Source of the DNA: CAZPDM01 sp964585305
Lineage (GTDB): Bacteria; Planctomycetota; Uabimicrobiia; Uabimicrobiales; JABWCH01
Assembly: GCA_964585305.1 (NCBI GenBank)
Contig: CAZPDM010000102.1
Span: 1-12,898 of the forward strand
DNA length: 12,898 nucleotides
Direction: 5' to 3'
The position numbers and the translations under genes were made by a program. Below are positions 8,401 to 12,898 of this stretch, in pieces (the stretch's first letter is position 1; every line of letters starts with the position of its first letter). Under the pieces are notes generated by a model. It was not told the DNA's origin and searched no databases. It saw nothing but the letters and a program-made list of their open reading frames with translations.

Positions 8401-8499
8401 CAGCAAAATTTTATTTTTGCTGAAGAAGAATTTACTAAAGCAAATCGAATAGAAGACTATAAACAAAAATTAAAATATTATCAAACATTTCTTGAATAA
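5497..8499 (+). CDS. Large single-pass membrane protein of unknown function with a Pro-rich repeat linker
   Basis: I do not recognise this 1000-residue protein. Residues 1 to about 140 look like a compact mixed alpha/beta domain (it starts MAKSIRWIIAITLGW). Residues about 145-665 are Pro/Ser/Asn-rich and probably disordered; they include the motif EWxxFxxxL twice (242-250 and 299-307) and nine units of a 17-residue repeat around PPNSLMNQPNIVASPMT (445-591). A Lys-rich stretch (669-676) precedes one hydrophobic segment (about 680-701), so the N-terminal two thirds should be cytoplasmic and the C-terminal 300 residues outside the membrane. That tail is Lys/Glu/Gln-rich, helical and partly coiled-coil-like, with a TPR-like helix pair near the end (SYQTGLYFFSQQNFIFAEEE). 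AAGGAG precedes the ATG by 6 nt. The next gene follows after 32 nt, suggesting a shared transcript. A scaffold or envelope-spanning adaptor role is only inference. Confidence 0.9.
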   Translation: MAKSIRWIIAITLGWEPEQKAEFTQHLLQISNAWPANEPFSGFTYIADPDIQQSNIPKSSKLLATCFSFPSLEGEEQLFEFIQNFIEKCITEETEVNYTPYNLPESGDCYLVFISTENATSSDNRRMVQQIRRTIKDGQKAKALSPIQRKKNEPTADTKPKFFNPTQEVAKPLPKIQEFEPTPNPFPPLEESDNTSDLRKTAIKPLSEIPSVNSTKFLDAETKSPIPPNEIPSETANDNNEEWASFVKDLNHEIKATSEPEVKKPITKRNPLANIPKAPAIPQMYMNLPSESSNMDYSEWQDFLTGLETGTPPSPPTPNEPNQNTETNLSSSGYPKPPSTYQQQTEIPASSMPISDEGTKTDSKLFQGRGLILTNKELALERALQRQSQKEDTSPESVDPNMPPTSQIAKQYSKTRRLRSVPSQIFGQAGQFAGTQPGNFINPSPPNPLIKPVNISNSPMTPPNPLVKPINIATSPMTPPNSLINQVNISASPMTPPNSLMNQLMTPPNSLMNQPNIVASPMTPPNSLMNQANIVASPMTPPNSLMNQPNIVASPMTPPNSLMNQANIVASPMTPPNSLINQSNIVASPMSPYPQIKLSAPFPKPISLSTDNRIQQAKSSVEMETQPLTPPPEAEVKIIKIANDPLKYSALSKVSNIERKHESEKAAGKSKKKFGKILRDIITFLFLLCIISSAILYIWYINGGDTILNPYLQKLQNLYVVWQKPSNELDKNFQLLLQNIEQHPDNFIENIKLLNDFISVAKTEQQNILVETAQKKYQEIILLIKKSWKVEIQKLSEEEKLKHIKNLQEKYSKIPEINLNNYILGFIQQDVLLNTKVNDYQKSLATIKNYRSFSELKNLENFLNMLEKDIQAEEQFFGQVLKGIAAYQKAKVAVQLDINNGKNVEQLKIKAVIIGYSKTDITIFFNKKQSKHLLSELTGDTLRRFQSVCKPSSSVEERSYQTGLYFFSQQNFIFAEEEFTKANRIEDYKQKLKYYQTFLE
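6829..7269 (+). repeat. Nine in-frame 51-bp repeats (17 residues each) in the membrane protein gene
   Basis: Eight units are 51 bp; the fourth (6982-7014) is cut to 33 bp. The unit consensus is PPNSLMNQPNIVASPMT; the first two units are the most diverged (NPLIKP and NPLVKP). Units 5+6 (7015-7116) and 7+8 (7117-7218) form a nearly identical 102-bp pair with alternating Pro and Ala at the ninth position, so a two-unit block was duplicated recently. All length changes keep the reading frame. Confidence 0.95.
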
Positions 8500-8531
8500 G
8501 TTAAATAATAATTTGCGAAGGTGTTATTTTC

Positions 8532-9581
8532 ATGCTAAAGATTGCAACATTATTTATATTTCTTTCATTCTCTTTTCTATTAGCTCAAGAAAATATGATT
8601 GTAGGAGTTACTCCAAAATCTCAAGTTGCTATTGAGCAAGGGTTAAAATTTTTGGCAAGTCAACAAGATGCGCAAGGATTTTGGAGAGCAGATATTGGAT
8701 ACAAATTGAATCTTAGTTATAAAGTAAGCCGTGAAAATATGCCTCATGTTGGAATTACTGCAATGGCTTGTATGGCATTGATGGCTAGCGGTAGTGTTCC
8801 AGGGTATGGAGAATATGGCGACAATGTTCGCAAAGGAATTCAATTTTTACTAGATTGTGGCAATAAAAATAGCAATGGTTATATAACAAAATATGATACA
8901 AGAATGTATAGCCATGCCTTTGCTACATTGTGCTTAGCAGAGGCTTATGGAATGACTCGGCAGGCTCAAATATTACCTGTTTTAAGAAAAGCGGTTAAAC
9001 TTATATGGGAAAACCAAAACGCCCAAGGAGGCTGGAGATATGAACCAGGAGCATTAGATGCCGATATTTCTATTACAGTCTGTCAAGTGCAGGCATTACG
9101 GGCTGCAAGAAATGTTGGAATTCATGTCCCTAAAAAATGTATCGACCGAGCAATTGAATATATTCGTCTGAGTGCTGCTCCGGATGGAGGCTTTTATTAT
9201 CAAGTTATGCCAGATGGAGAATCAAGAGAAAGCTTTGCCTTAGCTGCCGCAGGAGTAACTTCTCTTTATGGCGCAGGAGTTTATGATGATACTTTAATTC
9301 GCAAAGGATTGGAATATTTGAGAAATCCTCCAAGATACGATCCCCATCCTCCGAATGATCATTACTTTTTTTATTATGGTCATTATTACGCCATTCAAGC
9401 CATGTATATGGCTGGCCCAAACTATTGGAATGACTGGTATCCTAAAATTAGAGATGAATTGCTTGGTGTTCAAAAAAATAATGGGTGCTGGGAAGATAAT
9501 GTTGGAACAATTTATTCGACTGCTGTAGCCTTAATTATTTTACAAATGCCATACAATTATTTGCCAATTTTGCAAAGATAA
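8532..9581 (+). CDS. Secreted alpha/alpha-toroid protein with prenyltransferase/squalene-cyclase-type repeats
   Basis: The 349-residue protein begins with a signal peptide (about 1-18, a hydrophobic stretch ending FSFLLA before QEN). The rest is a series of helical repeats of the terpenoid-cyclase/prenyltransferase superfamily: GLKFLASQQDAQGFW (37-51), HVGITAMACMALMASG (72-87), HAFATLCLAEAYG (128-140), AVKLIWENQNAQGGWRY (154-170), CIDRAIEYIRL (203-213) with DGGFYY after it, HYYAIQAMYMAG (284-295), and LLGVQKNNGCWED (310-322). These QxxGGW-like turns mark the fold. DADIS at 176-180 only resembles the DxDD acid of squalene-hopene cyclase; the protein is half the length of such cyclases and exported, so terpene cyclase activity is unlikely. 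Small exported toroid proteins of this kind are frequent in planctomycetes and their role is unknown. It follows the membrane-protein gene by 32 nt, and GAAGGTG precedes the ATG. Confidence 0.88.
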   Translation: MLKIATLFIFLSFSFLLAQENMIVGVTPKSQVAIEQGLKFLASQQDAQGFWRADIGYKLNLSYKVSRENMPHVGITAMACMALMASGSVPGYGEYGDNVRKGIQFLLDCGNKNSNGYITKYDTRMYSHAFATLCLAEAYGMTRQAQILPVLRKAVKLIWENQNAQGGWRYEPGALDADISITVCQVQALRAARNVGIHVPKKCIDRAIEYIRLSAAPDGGFYYQVMPDGESRESFALAAAGVTSLYGAGVYDDTLIRKGLEYLRNPPRYDPHPPNDHYFFYYGHYYAIQAMYMAGPNYWNDWYPKIRDELLGVQKNNGCWEDNVGTIYSTAVALIILQMPYNYLPILQR

Positions 9582-9582
9582 T

Positions 9583-9636
9583 TTGCTAATAATTCATCCG
9601 AAAAGATAGAAAATTCATGCTTATTGCTAATAATTC
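9583..9636. repeat. 13-bp direct repeat downstream of the toroid gene
   Basis: TTGCTAATAATTC occurs at 9583-9595 and again at 9624-9636, 41 bp apart, in the spacer between the toroid gene and the dehydrogenase gene. It could be a paired protein-binding site or a chance duplication in A/T-rich DNA. Confidence 0.4.
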
Positions 9637-9642
9637 TATAAA
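9614..9642 (+). promoter_or_regulatory. Weak candidate promoter for the dehydrogenase-mutM pair
   Basis: TTCATG (9614-9619) and TATAAA (9637-9642) are separated by 17 nt, upstream of the hairpin and start codon of the dehydrogenase gene. The -35 match is poor and the region is A/T-rich, so this is a suggestion only. Confidence 0.25.
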
Positions 9643-9650
9643 ATTTTTAT

Positions 9651-9684
9651 TGGTGGAAGATATTAAAGGTGATTTCTTCCGCCA
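9651..9684 (+). terminator. 10-bp hairpin in the spacer before the dehydrogenase gene
   Basis: TGGTGGAAGA (9651-9660) pairs with TCTTCCGCCA (9675-9684), with one T-G pair and a 14-nt loop. It is followed by ATTTATATTTT, a broken U-rich tail. It could end transcripts of the upstream two-gene unit, or be a leader hairpin just ahead of the ribosome binding site at 9699-9703. Its presence argues against translation starting at the GTG at 9669, which would lie in the loop. Confidence 0.45.
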
Positions 9685-9710
9685 TTTATATTTTGTATAG
9701 GAGTTTTTTA

Positions 9711-10634
9711 ATGATGACAAATTGTGTAAAGATAGCACCACAAACAACTCCATTAGGTTTCATCGGCACGGGAGTGATGGGAAAAAGTATTGTAGCACAT
9801 TTGCTTCGACAAGGTTATCGTGTTTATATTTATAATCGTACACAATCAAAAGCTCAAGATTTAATTACTCAAGGTGCTATTTGGTGTGATAATATTCCAC
9901 AGGTTGCTCGTCAAAGTCAAGTTATTTTTACTATGGTTGGTTTTCCTCCAGAAGTTCGCCAAGTTTATTTAGGTGTGGATGGAATTCTTAGCCATGCTCC
10001 TAAAAATTCTATTATTTGTGATCTCACTACTAGCGAGCCGGAACTTGCTGCTACTATTTTTGCATTAGCAAAAAGTCGTCAAGTTTATACTCTTGATGCT
10101 CCAGTAACAGGTGGGGATCGTGGTGCACGTGAAGGAACTTTAACCATGATGGTTGGTGGAGAAACTGAAGTTTTAGATATGATGAAACCATTACTCCAAG
10201 TATTTTGTAAAAAAATTGTTCATTTTGGAGTACCAGGAGCAGGTCAAAATGCAAAGATGGTAAATCAAATTGCTATAGCTGGAGCAATGCTTGGTATGGC
10301 AGAAGCACTATGGTATGCAGATAAATCTGGATTAGACTTATCTGCTATTTTAGATGTAATTAGCAGTGGATCTGCAGGAAGTTGGAGTCTTACTAATTAT
10401 GGACCACGTATTTTAAAGCAAGATTTTGCTCCAGGATTTTTTATCAAACATTTTGTTAAAGATATGGAAATTGCACAACGTCAAGCAGATGAAAATAAAT
10501 TAAGTTTGCCTATGTTAGAAATCGCTATCAAAATGTATCGTACAGCAATAGAGTCTGGTTCTGGAGAACTTGGTACACAAGCCATATATATATTAAAAGA
10601 AAAAATACAAGAACAGTTCCAAAAGAAAATGTAA
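9711..10634 (+). CDS. NAD(P)-dependent beta-hydroxyacid dehydrogenase (3-hydroxyisobutyrate dehydrogenase family)
   Basis: The 307-residue cytoplasmic enzyme should oxidise a small beta-hydroxyacid, or reduce the matching semialdehyde, with NAD(P). The N-terminal Rossmann motif is GFIGTGVMG (16-24). NRTQSKA (42-48) follows the second strand; an Arg two residues after the strand end often indicates NADP use. DAPVTGGDRGAREGTL (129-144) is the substrate-binding loop, and GAGQNAKMVNQ (176-186) holds the catalytic Lys182 and Asn185. KDMEIA is typical of the C-terminal helical domain. The ATG at 9711 is chosen because AGGAG (9699-9703) precedes it by 7 nt; a GTG at 9669 would add 14 residues but has no usable ribosome binding site. 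The exact substrate (hydroxyisobutyrate, tartronate semialdehyde, glyoxylate or succinic semialdehyde) cannot be decided. mutM follows after 5 nt, so the two are probably co-transcribed. Confidence 0.9.
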   Translation: MMTNCVKIAPQTTPLGFIGTGVMGKSIVAHLLRQGYRVYIYNRTQSKAQDLITQGAIWCDNIPQVARQSQVIFTMVGFPPEVRQVYLGVDGILSHAPKNSIICDLTTSEPELAATIFALAKSRQVYTLDAPVTGGDRGAREGTLTMMVGGETEVLDMMKPLLQVFCKKIVHFGVPGAGQNAKMVNQIAIAGAMLGMAEALWYADKSGLDLSAILDVISSGSAGSWSLTNYGPRILKQDFAPGFFIKHFVKDMEIAQRQADENKLSLPMLEIAIKMYRTAIESGSGELGTQAIYILKEKIQEQFQKKM

Positions 10635-10639
10635 ATAAT

Positions 10640-11449
10640 ATGCCAGAATTTCCTGAAGTTTACACTATTTCTCAGCAAGTACAAAGTATATTAAAACAAC
10701 ATGCTATTATTGCTGTACATGGCAAAAATTGCTCTTTGAGAAAACCTCTCCATATATCAACTATTCGTGATATTTGCCAAGATCAAAAACTAAAGCAAAT
10801 CTTACAACAAGGAAAATATATGCTGTGGCGGTTTTCTAATCAAAAATCACTACTTGTTCATTTAGGAATGTCCGGGCGATTTCGATTAGTTTCTGCACAA
10901 GATATTGTTTTAAAGCACGATCATATACGTTGGGAGTTAAGCGACGGTCAGGAATTACGTTATTACGATCCGCGCAAGTTTGGTCTTGTTTATAATGCAA
11001 ATGGATTTCCTAAATTAGGAATAAATCCTATTGATCAAATTTCACCCAATTATTTACTGCAACATGCACAACAACATTCTACTTGGAATATGAAAAAATT
11101 TTTAGTTTGCCAAGAAATCATTGCTGGAATTGGGAATATTTATGCGAATGAAATATTATTTTCAGCTATGATTCACCCAGAACGGTTGGTTATATCTTTG
11201 AATATAGAAGATTGGCGATCTATAATAAAAATTATAGCTAAAACAATAAAATTAGCTATGAAACATGGTGGAACAACACTTAAAGATAAAGGATTTTCTG
11301 ATATTTTTGGAAAACCTGGAAATTATCAAAATTTTCTCAAAGTTTATGATCGTAAAAATCAAAAATGCAATATTTGCCATACAATTATACAAACTCTTGA
11401 GCATCAATCTCCAACGACATATTATTGCTCAACTTGCCAAGTTTTCTAA
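10640..11449 (+). CDS. mutM: Formamidopyrimidine-DNA glycosylase (Fpg/MutM)
   Basis: This 269-residue base-excision repair enzyme removes 8-oxoguanine and ring-opened purines and nicks the abasic site. After Met removal the catalytic Pro is exposed in MPEFPEV, with Glu3 and Glu6 kept. Also present are Lys59 (QGKYM), HLGMSG (74-79) with the intercalating Met, DPRKFG (110-115) with Arg112 and Phe114, GIGNIYANEILF from 163 with the H2TH Asn166, and a zinc finger C243-x2-C246-x16-C263-x2-C266. Length is standard. One oddity: the finger Arg that contacts DNA phosphates (Arg258 in E. coli, in QRATFYC) aligns with Pro258 here (SPTTYYC). The start lies 5 nt after the dehydrogenase stop with only a weak ribosome binding site, so coupling is likely. 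The stop codon lies inside the downstream terminator stem. Confidence 0.95.
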   Translation: MPEFPEVYTISQQVQSILKQHAIIAVHGKNCSLRKPLHISTIRDICQDQKLKQILQQGKYMLWRFSNQKSLLVHLGMSGRFRLVSAQDIVLKHDHIRWELSDGQELRYYDPRKFGLVYNANGFPKLGINPIDQISPNYLLQHAQQHSTWNMKKFLVCQEIIAGIGNIYANEILFSAMIHPERLVISLNIEDWRSIIKIIAKTIKLAMKHGGTTLKDKGFSDIFGKPGNYQNFLKVYDRKNQKCNICHTIIQTLEHQSPTTYYCSTCQVF

Positions 11450-11495
11450 AAAAAATACGCATAGCCTAAAAGCTATGCGTATTTTTTTTAGAAAA
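11442..11495. terminator. Bidirectional rho-independent terminator between convergent genes
   Basis: Perfect 24-bp arms at 11442-11465 and 11472-11495 enclose a 6-nt loop (CTAAAA). The core stem is ATACGCATAGC/GCTATGCGTAT, with eight A's on one side and eight T's on the other, so a U-run follows the stem in either direction. It serves mutM from the left and the secreted-protein gene (ending at 11500) from the right. The mutM stop codon is at 11447-11449, within the left arm. Confidence 0.93.
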
Positions 11496-11499
11496 ATAT

Positions 11500-12573
11500 C
11501 TATTGAATTTCTCCTCTAATTTCAAATTGATACTGATAAGTTTTTTCTTGATGGATATATTGGATGAAGATTGTTGTTGAAAAAATTCCAACGTAATTGG
11601 GATAAAAAGTAATTTCTAAAATCGTATATTGTTCAGACAAAATAGTATTGCTTGGATATTTTGTTATAGAAAATCTATTATCTTCTTGTGATTTTGTGCA
11701 TAAATAAATTTCTTGTATAAAAATTTCTTGTTGACTATGATTCACTAAGAAAAGTTTTTTTGTGATAGGATGCCCTTTTGAAAAAAATTTTTTATTTCCG
11801 TATATTTTAAAATTTTTGGTGGATAAAAAAGCAAGATTAGTAACAACACCAATATTTATTTTTACAACAAAATTTTCAATACCAGTTTGAGGGTTTAAAG
11901 TATAAATATCCCCAAATACACCTGGAGATACAAAAAATTGGTTATCTGAATGTCGGATTGCTAAACCTTTATAGAGGCTACTGACAAATACTATATTACG
12001 TATTCTAGCAGTTTTATGATCAATTTCATTTAAAGAATAATCATCATGTTCACTACTTGGATAAGCTGTTTGAAAAAGTTTTCCGTCGGAGCTAAATGAT
12101 ATTCCTCCGGATGCTTTATTTGGAATCCTTCCTATAAATTTTTGTTCACCTGTTTGAGTATTAAGAATATACAATTCACCTTCTTTGTCCATTTCATCGC
12201 CATTAGATCGTATAGCGTATAAAACATTTGTCAGAGGATTAATAGCAATACTGCTAATACTCATCTTAAGATTAGAAATCTTACGAACTACTTTTCCTGT
12301 TTTAGGATTTAATTCAACCAAACAACTCATATTTTTCCAATCTTGTGTTGTTGCAAACAATCTTCCATTTTCATCAAAAGCAATTCCTGAAAGTCCTTGT
12401 TTATCTCCAATACCATTTCCAATAAGTGTAGCAGTGCCACTTTTTACATCAATACTAAAGATTGTCCCTGGATATTCACTTCGAATATCATTACAACCAA
12501 ATAATTGAGGTTCTTCTGAAAATAAAATAGCAGAAATGCTTATTACTACAAATAATAGTACTATATTTTTCAT
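11500..12573 (-). CDS. Secreted beta-propeller-like protein with a C-terminal Ig-like (choice-of-anchor-D/ASH type) domain
   Basis: The 357-residue protein has a signal peptide (about 1-19, ending ILFSEE). Residues about 23-250 are beta-propeller-like repeats, each with a strand pair and a short turn: GTIFSIDVKSGTATLIG, GLSGIAFDENGRLFATT, CLVELNPKTGKVV, LYILNTQTGEQKFIG, GGISFSSDGKLF, and IYTLNPQTGIENF. These resemble the DUF4394/SMP-30-like repeats of exported proteins. Residues about 253-357 look like an Ig-like anchor domain, with ITFYPNYVGIFSTTIFI and a closing FEIRGEI. No enzyme active site is evident, so a structural or binding role outside the cell is the fair inference. There is no Shine-Dalgarno sequence before the ATG at 12573. 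Instead the start codon lies in the IS-derived repeat, so the native upstream region may have been replaced and the true N-terminus or expression is uncertain. Confidence 0.8.
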   Translation of the reverse strand: MKNIVLLFVVISISAILFSEEPQLFGCNDIRSEYPGTIFSIDVKSGTATLIGNGIGDKQGLSGIAFDENGRLFATTQDWKNMSCLVELNPKTGKVVRKISNLKMSISSIAINPLTNVLYAIRSNGDEMDKEGELYILNTQTGEQKFIGRIPNKASGGISFSSDGKLFQTAYPSSEHDDYSLNEIDHKTARIRNIVFVSSLYKGLAIRHSDNQFFVSPGVFGDIYTLNPQTGIENFVVKINIGVVTNLAFLSTKNFKIYGNKKFFSKGHPITKKLFLVNHSQQEIFIQEIYLCTKSQEDNRFSITKYPSNTILSEQYTILEITFYPNYVGIFSTTIFIQYIHQEKTYQYQFEIRGEIQ

Positions 12574-12623
12574 AAAATATTCACGGTGGAAACCCCAGCC
12601 TTTAGGCTTAGGAGGAAACCGTG
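12568..12623 (-). mobile_element. IS200/IS605-type structured end, containing the right copy of the 37-nt inverted repeat
   Basis: On the minus strand, CACGGT (12618-12623) pairs with ACCGTG (12582-12587), enclosing an inner imperfect hairpin with AAGCCT and AGGCT arms. This nested hairpin and the sequence around AAGCCTAAAGGCTGGGG look like the right end of tnpB-carrying IS200/IS605 elements, the region that also encodes the guide RNA scaffold in known cases. No tnpB coding sequence is recognisable in 12624-12770. The stretch 12568-12604 is exactly repeated, inverted, at 552-588. The end points toward the secreted-protein gene, whose ATG lies inside the repeat. Confidence 0.65.
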
Positions 12624-12774
12624 TCCTTTCTTAAATAGTCGTAGCCATCGCTTCTATATCAAAAAATACCACTTTGTTGATTTGAAATAATAAATTTTCT
12701 ATCTATTTTATCATTCAGTTGGACAAGTTATTGATTTTGTATAAAATTTTTTTATAAAAAAATTGGCGAGAAAA

Positions 12775-12797
12775 CCCCGAAGTCTTCAGCTTCGGGG
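12775..12797. mobile_element. Hairpin at the end of the IS200/IS605 element carrying tnpA
   Basis: CCCCGAAG (12775-12782) and CTTCGGGG (12790-12797) form a perfect 8-bp stem with a 7-nt loop. It lies 25 nt beyond the stop of the partial tnpA, where the subterminal hairpin recognised by a Y1 transposase is expected. It may also end tnpA transcription, since TTTT follows the stem on the minus strand. Confidence 0.7.
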
Positions 12798-12822
12798 ATG
12801 AATCACTCTTTCTTTTAAAATA

Positions 12823-12898
12823 TTATCCTTGAGTTTGAATATAATCTTGAATAGTTTGTATAGAAGCATTGCCTATAGAAGAACAAAAATAAAGATAT
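12823..12898 (-). CDS. tnpA: IS200/IS605 family transposase TnpA, C-terminus only (runs off the window)
   Basis: The last 24 codons read YLYFCSSIGNASIQTIQDYI followed by QTQG and a stop. This matches the C-terminal signature of Y1 single-strand transposases, which typically end in a pattern like SYFVATVGNVSEETIKQYIENQ. The catalytic Tyr and the HUH motif are beyond the edge, so activity cannot be judged. The hairpin immediately downstream supports the call. Confidence 0.75.
   Translation of the reverse strand, partial: YLYFCSSIGNASIQTIQDYIQTQG

Noticed and set aside
9057..9074. DADIS in the toroid protein read as the DxDD catalytic acid of a squalene-hopene cyclase
   Set aside because: The motif is incomplete, the protein is half the length of such cyclases and has a signal peptide; the fold is shared by many non-enzymes.
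9669..9710. Longer start (GTG at 9669) for the beta-hydroxyacid dehydrogenase
   Set aside because: No suitable ribosome binding site precedes it, it lies in the loop of a hairpin, and the extra 14 residues are not part of the family; the ATG at 9711 has AGGAG at the right distance.
12185..12508. 107-codon plus-strand open frame inside the secreted propeller gene
   Set aside because: It is antisense to the better-supported gene and shows no domain or signal; a shadow frame.
12624..12770. Possible remnant tnpB coding sequence between the two IS ends
   Set aside because: None of the three minus-strand frames shows recognisable TnpB motifs such as the RuvC acids or the zinc-finger cysteines; stops are frequent.

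Overview
The window is AT-rich chromosomal DNA (roughly one third G+C, judged by eye), apparently from a Gram-negative bacterium. A planctomycete or other PVC-type host is my best guess, with moderate to low confidence. The hints are a large O-antigen-ligase-like protein ending in TPR helices, a small secreted protein built of squalene-cyclase-type alpha/alpha repeats, a secreted beta-propeller protein with a choice-of-anchor-D-like tail, and a DDE transposase type that I associate with planctomycete genomes. No rRNA, tRNA or taxonomic marker gene is present.

Layout. 1-525 is a decayed DDE transposase with a 47-bp tandem duplication and frameshifts. 552-588 is a fragment of an IS200/IS605-type end. 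633-5078 is a minus-strand cluster read as ADP-ribosylglycohydrolase, then a WecA/MraY-type glycosyl-1-phosphate transferase, then an O-antigen-ligase/polymerase-like protein; the last two are 3 nt apart and form a surface-polysaccharide pair. 5079-5496 is a divergent intergenic region that contains a 100-N assembly gap flanked on both sides by the same 46 nt. That 46-nt sequence carries a perfect palindrome overlapping a promoter-like sequence. 5497-9581 is a plus-strand two-gene unit: a 1000-residue membrane-anchored protein of unknown function with a 17-residue repeat array, followed by a secreted alpha/alpha-toroid protein. 9711-11449 holds a beta-hydroxyacid dehydrogenase and MutM/Fpg, 5 nt apart. 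A long bidirectional terminator separates mutM from the convergent gene for the secreted propeller-like protein (11500-12573). The right edge holds IS200/IS605 debris: a structured end at 12568-12623, a second hairpin at 12775-12797, and the C-terminus of a TnpA transposase running off the window.

How it fits together. Most of the recognisable genes concern the cell envelope: polysaccharide precursor loading, chain assembly, a type II membrane-anchored scaffold-like protein and secreted proteins. The dehydrogenase and mutM look like ordinary housekeeping. The most original part is the 5497-9581 unit, whose first protein I cannot assign to any family. The whole 12-kb block is bracketed by a perfect 37-nt inverted repeat derived from IS200/IS605-type ends, and the right copy supplies the region just upstream of, and the start codon of, the adjacent secreted-protein gene.
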